This document shows positions 1 through 9,142 of a stretch of DNA of 64,000 bases, piece by piece. Both the position numbers and the translations under genes were made by a program. The notes beneath the pieces are model-generated. The model did no database searches and was not told the origin of the DNA. It saw nothing but the letters and a program-made list of their open reading frames with translations. The stretch covers positions 106,643 to 170,642 of the forward strand of contig DBMP01000008.1 in assembly GCA_002298145.1 (NCBI GenBank). Reading direction: 5' to 3'. Origin of the DNA: Spartobacteria bacterium UBA695. Lineage in GTDB: Bacteria; Verrucomicrobiota; Verrucomicrobiia; Chthoniobacterales; Chthoniobacteraceae. Every line of letters starts with the position of its first letter. Positions within the stretch are counted from its first letter, which is position 1.

Positions 1-1633
1 TCCGCTCAACGCCGTCGGGCAGAACGGCGCGGAATTCGCCCCGGCACGGCTTGAGTCCCTCAAGGGATTGGCGCAAAAGCTCGCAGACCAGCCCATGGTC
101 CTCGGGATCGACGCGCTCCAGGAGGAGCTTTTGGGTCGGCTTGATGCCGCGCTCGGGCAAACCGAGCATCCGAAAGGTTTCCTCGGACCAGACGAGCTGG
201 CGCAGGCGCTGATCCCAGTCCCAGTTGCCCAAATGGGCGATCCGCTGGGCCTCGGCCATGCGGCGCTCGCTAAAGGCGATGCCGAGCGAGGATTGCAGGA
301 TGCGCTGCCGGACGACCATGAAGAAGATGACCAGGATGGCCGTAAAAAGGGTGGCCAGGATGAAGGTGCCGCGCTGAGCGGCCACGCCGCGCTCCATGAT
401 GGAGGGCTCCATGTCGAGGCTCATGACGGCGACAACCCGGTCGCTCTTGGAGTTCACGATGGGGGCGTAGCCGGTGACGTAGCGCCCCCAGTCGTTGACG
501 CCGGGGCCGACGGTGGTGGCGTGTCCGCCTGCAAAGACGGCGTCGAGTTCTGCCGGAGGATGATGAACCGGGATGCCCAGCGGGGTATGGGTGGGGTCGC
601 CAGCGGGGACGGAATCGGCAAGGTAGATGTAGCGGCCGTCCTTGGGGACAATGATGTGGATGCCCCGGTAGATGGTGTCGGAGGCCTGCATCGCTCTCAG
701 ACGGGTGCCGAGCCACTGGTAGTCCGGGGTATTGAGATCCTCGGGGGTAAAGGTCAGTTTGCCAAAATGCTCAGGGCCGATGGCTGAGGCGCAGAGCTGC
801 ACTTTGTCCAGCAGCGCCTGGCGGTAGCCAGCTTCGGTGACTTTACCGACGTGATCAACGGCAAACCACCCGGCGGTGACGATGCCGATAAGGATGGCGG
901 TGAGGCCCACGCCATAGCCCCGCTCCTGCCCGCGCCCGAGGATGATCTCGGCCTCGCGGCGGCTCCGGCGGTAATACCCCCAGATGGCGATGGCGGTCGC
1001 GATGGGCAGCACGGCCCGGAAGACTTCGATGGGGATGCCGGTCCAGCGCTGGAAGTTAACCTGGTTAATGACGTTGGCCGGGAAGAAGGGTGACGGCAGG
1101 ACAAAGAGGCCTGCGGCGATGGCGTAGATGGCCATGGCAGAGGCCATGATCCGCAGGAAAACGGAGTTCGGGGACTTGATTTTGTCGGCGGCTTCAGAGA
1201 GGACCTTCGCCGTCCAGAGCCCGCCGACCAGGCCCAGCGCATAGCGGCTGTAGGCCAGCATGCCCGCGATGCCGCCAAAGAGACCGCCGCAGGCTACGAA
1301 GATGAGCAGCGGAATGTAGATCCAGCGGCCAAGCCCCCTCCCCTTAAGCTCCCACCAACCCGCGCGGGCGAACTCCACCAGGAAGAGAAAGGAGAGCGCC
1401 ATGACGGCTCCCCGGAAGATGGCAAAAGGCTTTGGGTCGCCAAAACAAAAGACGGCGACCTCCATCCATTCGTGGAGGCCGTGGATCAGCCCAAAGAGGC
1501 CGAACCAAATCCACGGCAGCCGGAAGGTGTTCCGCTGCTGGAGCATGGCGCAGACCGCCGCCAGGACGATGAAGGCAAATCCGTAGACAAAGAACACGTA
1601 GTCCATTTGTCGGAGGAAAAGGGCGGTGTGCAT
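1..1633 (-). CDS. Membrane PAS-domain sensor protein, C-terminus cut by window edge
   Basis: This is an uninterrupted reading frame from an ATG at 1633 to the left edge of the window, so at least 544 residues are visible and the C-terminus is missing. Residues 1-255 hold about seven hydrophobic helices. Residues about 260-415 form a probable periplasmic sensor segment containing GRYVTGYAPIV, a pattern common in Cache-like ligand-binding domains. A further membrane helix follows at about 418-443, and a PAS_3-type fold starts near residue 461 (IAHLGNWDWD, then WSEETFRMLGL). Proteins of this architecture usually continue into a histidine kinase or a GGDEF domain, and the output domain cannot be seen here. 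The ATG is the first in frame and there is no closely linked gene upstream. The sensing role is well supported; the output type is unknown. Confidence 0.8.
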   Translation of the reverse strand, partial: MHTALFLRQMDYVFFVYGFAFIVLAAVCAMLQQRNTFRLPWIWFGLFGLIHGLHEWMEVAVFCFGDPKPFAIFRGAVMALSFLFLVEFARAGWWELKGRGLGRWIYIPLLIFVACGGLFGGIAGMLAYSRYALGLVGGLWTAKVLSEAADKIKSPNSVFLRIMASAMAIYAIAAGLFVLPSPFFPANVINQVNFQRWTGIPIEVFRAVLPIATAIAIWGYYRRSRREAEIILGRGQERGYGVGLTAILIGIVTAGWFAVDHVGKVTEAGYRQALLDKVQLCASAIGPEHFGKLTFTPEDLNTPDYQWLGTRLRAMQASDTIYRGIHIIVPKDGRYIYLADSVPAGDPTHTPLGIPVHHPPAELDAVFAGGHATTVGPGVNDWGRYVTGYAPIVNSKSDRVVAVMSLDMEPSIMERGVAAQRGTFILATLFTAILVIFFMVVRQRILQSSLGIAFSERRMAEAQRIAHLGNWDWDQRLRQLVWSEETFRMLGLPERGIKPTQKLLLERVDPEDHGLVCELLRQSLEGLKPCRGEFRAVLPDGVER

Positions 1634-1805
1634 GGGTGGGGGCTTTCAGGGAATCGCGTGGGGACCGCTTTTAGCGCGTCAGAAAAGTGATTGCCTCACA
1701 CTGGAACGCCGTCGCAAGCAGTCCGAAAATACGTCAAATGTAGTATCCCCTGAGGCGCAAAGTCCATTAGTTTTATTAGCCCTTGCTCTCGCTGCGTATT
1801 TCTAC

Positions 1806-3062
1806 CTATCCGCGAATCTGACCCGTGCCCCGGATCTGGTATTTGTAGGTGGTCAGTTCCTCCAGGGCCATGGGGCCCCGGGCGTGGAGTTTATCGGTGC
1901 TGATGCCGATTTCCGCGCCGAAACCGAATTCGCCGCCGTCGGTGAAGCGCGTGCTGGCGTTCCAGTAAACGGTGGCGGAATCGACCCGGTTGAGGAAGGC
2001 CTCGGCGGCTACCGGGTCGGCGGTGACGATGGCGTCGCTATGGTGCGAGCCGTGCGTTTCGATGTGCTCGATGGCTTCATCGAGGGAATTGACGATCTTG
2101 GCGGCCAGGATGAGTTCGAGGAACTCGGTGTTCCAGTCCTCTTCAGTGGCGGGGACGGCGGCGGCGACCAGCTCGCGCACCCGGGCGTCGCCGCGGATTT
2201 GCACGCCTTTTTCCAGAAGGGCCGCGCCGGTGTCCTTAAAGAAGGCCTCGGCTACGTCGCTGTGAACCAGGACGGTCTCGATGGCGTTGCAGACGCCGGG
2301 ACGCTGGGTCTTGGCGTTAATGACGATGTTGCGCGCCATGGCGAGATCAGCGGCTTTGTCAACGTAGACGGCGCAAATGCCGTTGTAGTGCTTGATGACG
2401 GGCATCCGCGCGGCGGAGACGACGGCCTCGATGAGGGCCCGGCCGCCCCGGGGAATGATGACGTCGATAAATTGATCCATCCCGGCCAGGAGCTTGACGG
2501 CTTCGCGGTCGGTGGTGGGGACAAGCTGGATGGCGTCGGCAGGCAGCCCGGCGCGGGCAGCCCCCTTGGCCAGGGCCGCAGCGATGGCCAGGTTGGAGTG
2601 GATGGCCTCGCTGCCGCCGCGCAGGATGACGGCGTTGCCGGTCTTGGTGCAAAGGACGGCGGCGTCGCTGGTGACGTTGGGGCGGGACTCGAAAATGATG
2701 CCGATGACGCCGATGGGGACGCGGACTTTGGAAATCTCAATGCCGTTGGGCCGGGTCCACTGGGTGATATTGGCCCCGACGGGATCGGGTAGCGTGGCGA
2801 CCTGCCGGATGCCCTCGGCCATGGAGACGACGCGGGCGGGGGTCAGGGTGAGCCGGTCGATCATGGCTTTGGAAAGGCCACTGGCACGGGCGGCTTCGAC
2901 GTCCCGGGCGTTTTCGGCAAGAAGGGTCGGTTCGGCGGAAACGAGTTCGTCGGCCATGGCCAGGAGGCCGGCGTTCTTCTGCACGGTGGTCAGCCGGGCG
3001 AGTTCTTTGGAAGCGGCGCGAGCCCGCTTGCCCATTTCGAGGATCGTTTCTTGGAGACTCAT
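1806..3062 (-). CDS. proA: Gamma-glutamyl phosphate reductase (glutamate-5-semialdehyde dehydrogenase)
   Basis: ProA reduces gamma-glutamyl phosphate to glutamate-5-semialdehyde with NADPH in cytoplasmic proline synthesis. The 418-residue product has the length of the E. coli enzyme. The catalytic cysteine is C258 in the conserved RPGVCNAIET motif, and the ALDH-type cofactor region lies around residues 115-150 (PIGVIGIIFESRPNV, LRGGSEA). I start at the ATG at 3062 (MSLQETI), because an upstream in-frame ATG at 3116 would add 18 residues not expected in the family. The gene lies 116 bases downstream of proB on the same strand, so the two probably form a proBA operon. Nothing unusual is seen. 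Confidence 0.95.
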   Translation of the reverse strand: MSLQETILEMGKRARAASKELARLTTVQKNAGLLAMADELVSAEPTLLAENARDVEAARASGLSKAMIDRLTLTPARVVSMAEGIRQVATLPDPVGANITQWTRPNGIEISKVRVPIGVIGIIFESRPNVTSDAAVLCTKTGNAVILRGGSEAIHSNLAIAAALAKGAARAGLPADAIQLVPTTDREAVKLLAGMDQFIDVIIPRGGRALIEAVVSAARMPVIKHYNGICAVYVDKAADLAMARNIVINAKTQRPGVCNAIETVLVHSDVAEAFFKDTGAALLEKGVQIRGDARVRELVAAAVPATEEDWNTEFLELILAAKIVNSLDEAIEHIETHGSHHSDAIVTADPVAAEAFLNRVDSATVYWNASTRFTDGGEFGFGAEIGISTDKLHARGPMALEELTTYKYQIRGTGQIRG

Positions 3063-3178
3063 GATGGTTTTATCTGCGAAGGGCCCAGAATAACGTAGTT
3101 TTCCCCCCGTGTCCAAACGGGAGTTTAGGGCACCTCTAAAAACCGGGGCACGTCATCCACTTTGTCTTTTTGCGCCCT

Positions 3179-3946
3179 TTAGGCTTCTTTAACGTGGAAG
3201 CGGGTGCCGACGGCTTCCCCCTTCAGGATGGAGGTGATGACGTGCGGGGCGCGGCCGCTGGCGATGACGGTGGGGATACCGGCCAGGACGGCTTTTTTGA
3301 CGGCCAGCAGTTTGCTGCCCATGCCGCCGACGCTCAGCTTGCCCTTGGTCGGCTTGGCGTACTGCATGACGGAGTCGATATCGGTGACTTCGCGCACCAG
3401 TTCGCCGTTATTGAGGAGCCCCTCGGCGCTGGTGAGGAGGATTAGGAGATCGGCCTTGGCCAGCATGGCGACTTCGGCGGAAAGCCGGTCGTTGTCGCCG
3501 AAGCGGAGTTCCTCGACGGCCACGGAATCGTTTTCGTTAATGATCGGGACGACTTTCTTTTCGTCGAGGAGGCGGTTGAGAGTGTTACCCGCGTTGGAGT
3601 AGCTCTTGCGGCTGTCGAGGTCGCGGTAGGTCAGCAGCAACTGGGCGACCAGCAGGCCACGGGAGGCGAAGGCCGTTTCGTAAAGATTCATGAGCCGGGA
3701 CTGCCCGACGGCGGCGCACGCCTGGATGCCCGCCAGATCCTTCGGCCGCTCCTCGTACCCGAGCGCCATCAGGCCCGCGCCGACGGCGCCACTGGAGACG
3801 AGCAGGCACTCGTAGCCGCCGCAGACAGCTGCGGCGACCTCGGCGGAAAGACGGTCAATCTGGCCGCGGTCGAGCGTGCTGGCCTCCGGGGTGGTCAGGA
3901 TTCCGGTGCCGAATTTGAGAACGATGCGCTTAACGGGACGAGCCAT
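3179..3946 (-). CDS. proB: Glutamate 5-kinase, short form without PUA domain
   Basis: This enzyme phosphorylates glutamate with ATP, the first and normally proline-inhibited step of proline synthesis. The amino acid kinase fold is complete: VLKFGTGIL near the N-terminus, SSGAVGAG, then INENDSVAVEELRFGDNDRLSA for substrate binding, and GGMGSKL near the C-terminus. At 255 residues it ends after the kinase domain and lacks the C-terminal PUA domain of the 367-residue E. coli protein; short forms like this are known in other bacteria. I start at the ATG at 3946 (MARPVKR) rather than 3985, which would add 13 residues. It is the first gene of proB-proA and is divergent from the PEBP-like gene at 4023. 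Confidence 0.93.
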   Translation of the reverse strand: MARPVKRIVLKFGTGILTTPEASTLDRGQIDRLSAEVAAAVCGGYECLLVSSGAVGAGLMALGYEERPKDLAGIQACAAVGQSRLMNLYETAFASRGLLVAQLLLTYRDLDSRKSYSNAGNTLNRLLDEKKVVPIINENDSVAVEELRFGDNDRLSAEVAMLAKADLLILLTSAEGLLNNGELVREVTDIDSVMQYAKPTKGKLSVGGMGSKLLAVKKAVLAGIPTVIASGRAPHVITSILKGEAVGTRFHVKEA

Positions 3947-4022
3947 GGTGAGTAAGGAAAAGGGGTAAACCCTTATCGCTTTCATTTTGGCAATTCAAGG
4001 AGTTTAGTCACCCGGGGAACCC

Positions 4023-4628
4023 ATGAGAACGACCCAAGGCTATCTTTTTTTGCTGCTGGGGGCGGCGGCTTTGGGCATGATGGCGGGCATGGCTAAGGCT
4101 AAAGCGATAATGACGGTTACCAGCGCCGGAATTAAAAAGGGCGCTTTCGAGTTAAAATACGGCAAACACGGCACGCAGTTCTTTAAGGGGATGCCGACGC
4201 TCTCTTTCCCGATCGAAATCCACGACGCGCCGGGGGGCACCCGCTCTTTCGCGCTCTTTCTGGAGGACCGGGACGCGATCCCGGTCGCCCGGTTCTCCTG
4301 GATTCACTGGGTGGCGGCGAACCTGACCGAGCCGGACCTGGAGGAAAACGCCAGCGCCAACCCCAAAGGGCGCTTCGTGCAAGGCGTCAACAGCTGGGCC
4401 TCGCGCCTGCTGGGCGACGAGGCGCTAACCGACGTGGAGGCCGCCCGCTACGGCGGAATGGCCCCCCCGGACAAGGCGCACACGTACGAACTGCACGTCT
4501 ACGCGCTCGATACCCGGGTGGACTTAAAGGACGGCTTCTTTGCCAACGAGCTTTTCAAGGCAATCAAAGGGCACGTACTCGCGGAAGCGGTACTGGCGGG
4601 CAGCTACCCGGCAACGGGTAGAGCTTGA
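4023..4628 (+). CDS. YbhB/YbcL family PEBP-like secreted protein
   Basis: The 201-residue product begins with a signal peptide (hydrophobic stretch at residues 9-24, probable cleavage near AKAKA). A phosphatidylethanolamine-binding/Raf kinase inhibitor-like domain of the bacterial YbhB/YbcL type follows. Recognisable parts are the SFALFLEDRDA strand, the FSWIHWVAANL segment in place of the usual W-HWV-N-P core, the glycine-rich GVNSWAS loop, and HTYELHVYALD near the C-terminus. The molecular function of bacterial family members is largely unknown. A leader peptide suggests a periplasmic location, whereas many homologues are cytoplasmic. It is divergent from proB and precedes the TauE permease by 40 bases. 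Confidence 0.85.
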   Translation: MRTTQGYLFLLLGAAALGMMAGMAKAKAIMTVTSAGIKKGAFELKYGKHGTQFFKGMPTLSFPIEIHDAPGGTRSFALFLEDRDAIPVARFSWIHWVAANLTEPDLEENASANPKGRFVQGVNSWASRLLGDEALTDVEAARYGGMAPPDKAHTYELHVYALDTRVDLKDGFFANELFKAIKGHVLAEAVLAGSYPATGRA

Positions 4629-4668
4629 CTCAGGGGGACCCCCTACCTGACTTTAAGGGGACTCACCC

Positions 4669-5502
4669 ATGACGCCGCTTCTTTTCACTGTAATCATCGC
4701 TGCGATCTCCATCGCGGCGGGACTCCTAGGCTCGCTGGTGGGCGTGGGCGGCGGCATTATTGTCGTCCCGGCGCTCACGCTTCTGATGGGGGTCGATATT
4801 CGCACGGCCATCGCGGCTTCGATTGTCGCCGTGGTGGCGACCTCCAGCGGGGCCGCTTCGGGCTATGTGCGCCAGCGGCTTACCAACATGCGCCTGGCGA
4901 TGCTCCTGGAGGTGGCCACGGCGGCGGGCGCTCTTTTCGGGGCGTTGCTGGCAGCTTACGTCCCTGGGAAAAGCCTCTACGTTCTCTTCGGCCTGGTCCT
5001 CTGCTATACCGCCTACTCCATGTCCCGCCCTCAGGACGGCAAACCGCGCGAACTGCCGCCCGACCGCTGGGCCGACCGGCTCAAGCTGCATACGTCCTAC
5101 TTTGACAAAGCGCTCAACCAGGAAATCAGCTACCGGGTATCGCGAACCGGCACGGGGCTTGCAGTCAGCGGAGCCGCGGGCATCTTGAGCGGCCTGCTCG
5201 GCATCGGCGGCGGCGTATTGAAGGTCCCGGTGATGCACCTCTCCATGGGCATCCCGCTGAAAGTCTGCACGGCAACGAGTAATTTCATGATCGGCGTAAC
5301 GGCCTCCACGGGCGCGGCGGTATACTTCATGCGCGGCGACGTGCAGCCCTTTGTGACGGCACCCGTGGCCGTGGGCGTACTGCTCGGGGCAAAGATCGGC
5401 TCGCGGGTGCTGGGTCATCTCAAGAGCGAGTGGATTCGCCGCGTATTCGTCGCCGTACTCGTCATCACGGCCGTTCAGATGTTATTGAAAGGGTTCAAAT
5501 GA
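4669..5502 (+). CDS. TauE/SafE family sulfite/anion exporter
   Basis: This 277-residue inner-membrane protein has the internal duplication typical of TauE/SafE permeases. The glycine-rich motif GSLVGVGGGIIVVPAL near residues 22-37 recurs as GLLGIGGGVLKVPV near 175-188, each followed by a polar segment and further helices; about eight membrane helices are expected. Family members move sulfite, sulfoacetate or other organosulfur anions, and the substrate here cannot be told from sequence. Its stop codon overlaps the ATG of the following DUF1634 gene in an ATGA arrangement, which implies translational coupling. Confidence 0.88.
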   Translation: MTPLLFTVIIAAISIAAGLLGSLVGVGGGIIVVPALTLLMGVDIRTAIAASIVAVVATSSGAASGYVRQRLTNMRLAMLLEVATAAGALFGALLAAYVPGKSLYVLFGLVLCYTAYSMSRPQDGKPRELPPDRWADRLKLHTSYFDKALNQEISYRVSRTGTGLAVSGAAGILSGLLGIGGGVLKVPVMHLSMGIPLKVCTATSNFMIGVTASTGAAVYFMRGDVQPFVTAPVAVGVLLGAKIGSRVLGHLKSEWIRRVFVAVLVITAVQMLLKGFK

Positions 5503-5882
5503 GCAAAGCGCTGGAAGGAGAAATTATCATCAGCGACGTCCTTCGCTGGGGCGTGGCCATCAGCCTGATCTTGATCACCCTCGGCACGGTGTGCGCCTTC
5601 GTGCAGCCGGGCGAATACGGGCTCCACGGCGGCACGGCGGCAGACTTTCACCAGCTGCTGACCCACCCGGATCTGCGCATCCTGACGCTGAGCGGCTTCC
5701 TGGAAGCGGCTCGGGCGGGCCATGGCGTGGCGCTCATCGCCCCGGGGCTCCTGCTCCTTATCTCCACCCCGCTCCTGCGCGTGGCGGTCTCCATCGTGAT
5801 GTTTGCGGTGGAGAAGGATGTCGCGTATGTTGTCATCACCTCGACCGTGCTGGCGCTCGTACTGCTTTCGTTTTTCCTTTAA
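5499..5882 (+). CDS. DUF1634 family small membrane protein, partner of the TauE/SafE permease
   Basis: The 127-residue protein has three predicted membrane helices (around residues 15-35, 70-95 and 105-127) and the DUF1634 pattern, including the conserved segment LLISTPLLRVAVS. Genes of this family commonly sit directly after TauE/SafE permeases, which suggests an accessory subunit; that role is inferred from context. I choose the ATG at 5499 because it overlaps the permease stop codon. An upstream in-frame ATG at 5430 would give a shifted, basic N-terminus lying within the permease gene. Confidence 0.82.
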   Translation: MSKALEGEIIISDVLRWGVAISLILITLGTVCAFVQPGEYGLHGGTAADFHQLLTHPDLRILTLSGFLEAARAGHGVALIAPGLLLLISTPLLRVAVSIVMFAVEKDVAYVVITSTVLALVLLSFFL

Positions 5883-5892
5883 CTTCCCGCAG

Positions 5893-6324
5893 ATGACCGA
5901 TTCCCCGACTCCCATCGAAGGTTCGCGGTTCGAAACAGAGCTCCCCGTCCGGCCGGACGACATCGACATGAACCAGCATGTGCACAACAGCCGGTACTTC
6001 GACTACGTGCTCGCGGCGCGCTACGACCAGATGGCCCGCTGCTACCGGCTCTCGATGGACGAATTCCTCAAAGCCGGGTTCGGCTGGGTCGTTCGCACGG
6101 CCAATATCGAGTACAAGCGGCCGCTGCTCATGGGCGACACCGTCCTCGTCGCCACCTGGGTCAGCGTCATGCACACCGACGGCGTCACCGTCAGCTTCGA
6201 GATCCGCAAAAAAGCCAACGGCAAACTCTGTTGCGACGGCAAATTTCGCTACACCATGGTCGACATCCAAACCGGCAGGAGCGCCAAAATCCCGCAGTGG
6301 ATCGCGGAAAAATACTCAATCTAA
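5893..6324 (+). CDS. Acyl-CoA thioesterase, hot-dog fold (4HBT family)
   Basis: The 143-residue protein has the 4-hydroxybenzoyl-CoA thioesterase hot-dog signature. MNQHVHNSRYFDYVLAAR carries the N-x-x-Y-F pattern around the central helix, followed by the strands IEYKRPLLMGDTVLVATWV and VTVSFEIRKKANGKLCCDGKF. Family members hydrolyse acyl-CoA or acyl-ACP thioesters in the cytoplasm; the acyl substrate is not predictable. It begins 10 bases after the DUF1634 gene. Its TAA stop is immediately followed by the ATG of folE2, so it is probably co-transcribed with folE2. The two functions have no obvious link. Confidence 0.85.
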   Translation: MTDSPTPIEGSRFETELPVRPDDIDMNQHVHNSRYFDYVLAARYDQMARCYRLSMDEFLKAGFGWVVRTANIEYKRPLLMGDTVLVATWVSVMHTDGVTVSFEIRKKANGKLCCDGKFRYTMVDIQTGRSAKIPQWIAEKYSI

Positions 6325-7128
6325 ATGGAACTCCATCACCTCAAAGACACGCAGAGCGAACCCGATCACCGCCGGATTCCGATCGACCGCGTGGGAGTCA
6401 AAAACCTGCGCTACCCCATCCAGGTTCGCGACAAAGCCCGCTCGATGCAGAGCACCGTGGCGCAGTTCACACTGACCGTCGATCTTCCCCATCAATACAA
6501 GGGCACGCACATGAGCCGCTTCGTGGAGGCGCTCAACGAACACGGGCCCGTGATCCACATCGACAGCGTGCGGGATATCCTCCAGCGCCTGCGCACCAAG
6601 CTCCATTCGCAGAAAGCGCACCTGGAGTTCGAGTTCCCATTTTTCCTGGAAAAGAAAGCCCCGGCAACGGGCGCCACGGGAATGATGGACTACACCGTCC
6701 GCTTCGCCGCCACGGCAGACGGGAACGACGTCGATTTCGTCGCAACCGTCATCGTCCCGGTCACGACCCTCTGCCCCTGCTCCAAGGCCATCAGCGACTA
6801 CGGCGCGCACAACCAGCGCGGGCAAGTTACCTACTCCGTGCGGTTCCACAAACCGATCTGGATTGAGGACTTGATCCAGCTCGTCGAGCGGTGCGCCAGC
6901 TGCGAGCTCTATTCGCTGCTGAAACGGCCTGACGAGAAAACGGTGACGGAGCGAGCCTACGACAACCCGGTTTTTGTCGAAGACCTGGTGCGCAACGTTG
7001 CATCCCTTTCCGAGCGCGAGCCCAACATCAGATGGTACCGGGTGGAAGCGGAGAACTTCGAGTCGATCCACAACCACAACGCCTACGCCGTGATCGAAAA
7101 GCAGCTCGAGGTCAAAGCGGCAAAATAA
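6325..7128 (+). CDS. folE2: GTP cyclohydrolase FolE2 (type IB)
   Basis: The enzyme converts GTP to dihydroneopterin triphosphate, the first step of folate (and often queuosine) synthesis, using a metal other than the obligatory zinc of FolE. The 267-residue length is normal. Signature elements are QSTVAQFTLTVDLP, GTHMSRFVEAL at about residues 60-70, EFEFPFFLEKKAP, and the catalytic/metal segment TLCPCSKAISDYGAHNQRG with C150, C152 and H162. The ATG directly abuts the stop codon of the thioesterase. No zinc-uptake regulator site is recognised upstream. Confidence 0.95.
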   Translation: MELHHLKDTQSEPDHRRIPIDRVGVKNLRYPIQVRDKARSMQSTVAQFTLTVDLPHQYKGTHMSRFVEALNEHGPVIHIDSVRDILQRLRTKLHSQKAHLEFEFPFFLEKKAPATGATGMMDYTVRFAATADGNDVDFVATVIVPVTTLCPCSKAISDYGAHNQRGQVTYSVRFHKPIWIEDLIQLVERCASCELYSLLKRPDEKTVTERAYDNPVFVEDLVRNVASLSEREPNIRWYRVEAENFESIHNHNAYAVIEKQLEVKAAK

Positions 7129-7179
7129 AGGCTTGCCGGAGACCAAAAATCTGAGAGGTTATCGACTCCGTCATTTTTG

Positions 7180-7254
7180 GGGAGCGTAGCTCAGCGATAG
7201 AGCGGCTCGTTTACACCGAGTTGGTCGGGGGTTTGAATCCCTCCGCTCCCACCA
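7180..7254 (+). tRNA. tRNA-Val (anticodon TAC)
   Basis: A full cloverleaf can be drawn. The acceptor stem is GGGAGCG/CGCTCCC, the D-stem GCTC/GAGC, and the anticodon stem GCTCG/CGAGT encloses loop TTTACAC with anticodon TAC. The T-stem is GGGGG/CCCTC with loop TTTGAAT. The CCA end is encoded at 7252-7254. Confidence 0.96.
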
Positions 7255-7393
7255 TTTATCTGATGGAACCTAGCCCTTCGGTACGCTCCAGGCTAGGCGG
7301 GGATGCTTTCGGAGCCCTTTTCGGACGAATAACAGCGGTTAGGCCGTTTGATGGATTGAGTGGCGCCCGGTTCTCCCATAGCGTGCGGCCGGG

Positions 7394-9115
7394 ATGAATA
7401 TGATCAACCTATCCGCATTGCCTCATTTCCTTTGGGGTTCGTTTTTGCTCTACGCCGGGCTGGCCATTCATACTTTTTTCCGGAGTCGGCATCGGATTTC
7501 ATTTATCTTTGGCCTGCTGATGAGCTTCTGCGCCATCGTGGCGGTGGTTTATTACTACCAGATCACGGTTCAGTCACTTCAAGCCAAGGTGGTCTTGATG
7601 CAGGTCTCCTTTGTTTTTTTCCCGTTCTTCGCGCCCCTATGGCTGGCGGTGGCGGTCCATCTGGCGGGGGGCGAACATTGGTTACGACCGATGGTGTGGA
7701 AGCTGCTGCTGGTGGTGCCGCTCGTGACGGTCGGTTTTGCACTGACGGCCCAATATCACGAATGGTTCCGGTACCATTTTACGCTGGAGACGCTGGGGCC
7801 TTTAAGCGTGTTGCATTACCAAAACGGGCCATGGTTTAGGTTCTATATTATCTATACCTATGCGGTGGGGGTGCTGGGCGTTTTCATTATACTTTCCGCG
7901 GGGTCTTCGGCGCTGCCGAATGCGCGCCGCAATATTATGGGCATCCTGGTGGCCTATGTGCTCCCGAGTGCGGTAGACCTTCTTTTCCAATTCGGGAAAA
8001 CGCCGCTGCGGGGGCTTAATCTCACGATGTTTGCCTTTGTCCCCTCCGCGCTTATTACGGCCTGGTTGGTTTTGCATCACCGTATCCTGAACCTGGAGCC
8101 GATCGCGCGGGATGTGCTTCTGGAACACATGAAGGAGGCCATCGTGGTGTTCGATATGCAGGGGAAGGTCGTGGAGCTTAACGCCAGGGCGGAGGAGATC
8201 CTGGGGGTGGAGCGCTACGCGGCACTGGATCAGCCCCAGGATTCGTTCGCCGCGCCTGGGCGGGATCTTTTCTCCGCGGGCCGCGTTCCCGTGCGGTTAC
8301 AGGTTAAGTCAGTCCTCGGCGAGCAGCAATGGCTGGAGAGCTCGTCGGTGGAACTAATCGACCAGGGCGGGACAAAGGTGGGGCGGCTTTTCTTTTTGCG
8401 GGATGTGACGATGGCGGTCGAGCGGGAGGCGCAGGCGGTGGAGATGGTCAAACTGGAGGCCGAGCAGCTGCGGTTGCGCGAGCAGCAGCGGCTGATCAGG
8501 GATTTGCACGATGGCTTGGGGGCGCTGAGCGCCAACCTGGGAATGCTGGCCGCGAGGGGGGCCAGGGCGCAGGATGCCGCAACGAAGGACCGGCTTTTGG
8601 ATCAGATCAATCAGCTTTCCTGCGAAATCGGCATGGAGGTCCGGGAAATCATGAGTTCGCTGGAGTCGCGCGAGTTTTTTTGGGGGGACTTCGTGCACAA
8701 TCTCCGGCGGTATGCGGCGATGGTCCTGGACGCCGTGGGCTTGACGTGGGAGCTGACGGTGCAGGGGGAGATTCCCGCAACGGGACCCGGGTATGCAGCG
8801 GGGATTTCCCTTTTCCGGGTGGTTCGCGAGGCGCTCAACAATTCGATCAAATACGCCCAGGCCGGGGAGGTCCAAATCCGACTGGCGTTTTCCGATGTCA
8901 GCTACCGGATCGAAGTCCAGGACGACGGCCTGGGCTTTGGGCTGGAGAATATGCGTCCCTCGGGGCGCGGCTTAAAGAATATGCGCCACCGCGTTGAGGA
9001 GCTCGGCGGCACCATGGAATTGCAAACTTCCTCCTCCGGCACTTTGCTGATTTTTACGATTCCGCTCGCGGAAGAGGCCAGGCCCGAGGAAAATGGGGGC
9101 GATTCCTTAACCTAA
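7394..9115 (+). CDS. Sensor histidine kinase, 7TM-PAS-HisKA_3-HATPase
   Basis: The 573-residue kinase has seven hydrophobic helices in residues 1-235, matching the 7TM N-terminal region of some histidine kinases. A PAS domain follows (from AIVVFDMQGKVVELNARAEEIL, about residues 250-350). The NarX/DegS-type HisKA_3 dimerisation box is RDLHDGLGA with phospho-acceptor H372. The HATPase domain has an N-box (EALNNSIKYA), G1 (DDGLGFG) and G2 (GRGLKNM). It should phosphorylate the NarL-type regulator encoded 28 bases downstream. The ligand is unknown, and the membrane-embedded sensor suggests an intramembrane or lipophilic cue. A GC-rich spacer separates it from tRNA-Val. Confidence 0.92.
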   Translation: MNMINLSALPHFLWGSFLLYAGLAIHTFFRSRHRISFIFGLLMSFCAIVAVVYYYQITVQSLQAKVVLMQVSFVFFPFFAPLWLAVAVHLAGGEHWLRPMVWKLLLVVPLVTVGFALTAQYHEWFRYHFTLETLGPLSVLHYQNGPWFRFYIIYTYAVGVLGVFIILSAGSSALPNARRNIMGILVAYVLPSAVDLLFQFGKTPLRGLNLTMFAFVPSALITAWLVLHHRILNLEPIARDVLLEHMKEAIVVFDMQGKVVELNARAEEILGVERYAALDQPQDSFAAPGRDLFSAGRVPVRLQVKSVLGEQQWLESSSVELIDQGGTKVGRLFFLRDVTMAVEREAQAVEMVKLEAEQLRLREQQRLIRDLHDGLGALSANLGMLAARGARAQDAATKDRLLDQINQLSCEIGMEVREIMSSLESREFFWGDFVHNLRRYAAMVLDAVGLTWELTVQGEIPATGPGYAAGISLFRVVREALNNSIKYAQAGEVQIRLAFSDVSYRIEVQDDGLGFGLENMRPSGRGLKNMRHRVEELGGTMELQTSSSGTLLIFTIPLAEEARPEENGGDSLT

Positions 9116-9142
9116 CAAGCCGCGAACCCCGTCCCCTTCCCG

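Noticed and set aside
1626..2792. 388-codon open frame on the plus strand
   Set aside because: It is antisense to proA, which is unambiguous; the product is Gly/Asp/Val-rich and without motifs.
7269..7297. CCTAGCC/GGCTAGG hairpin after tRNA-Val as a terminator
   Set aside because: The 7-bp stem has a long loop and no T-run after it.
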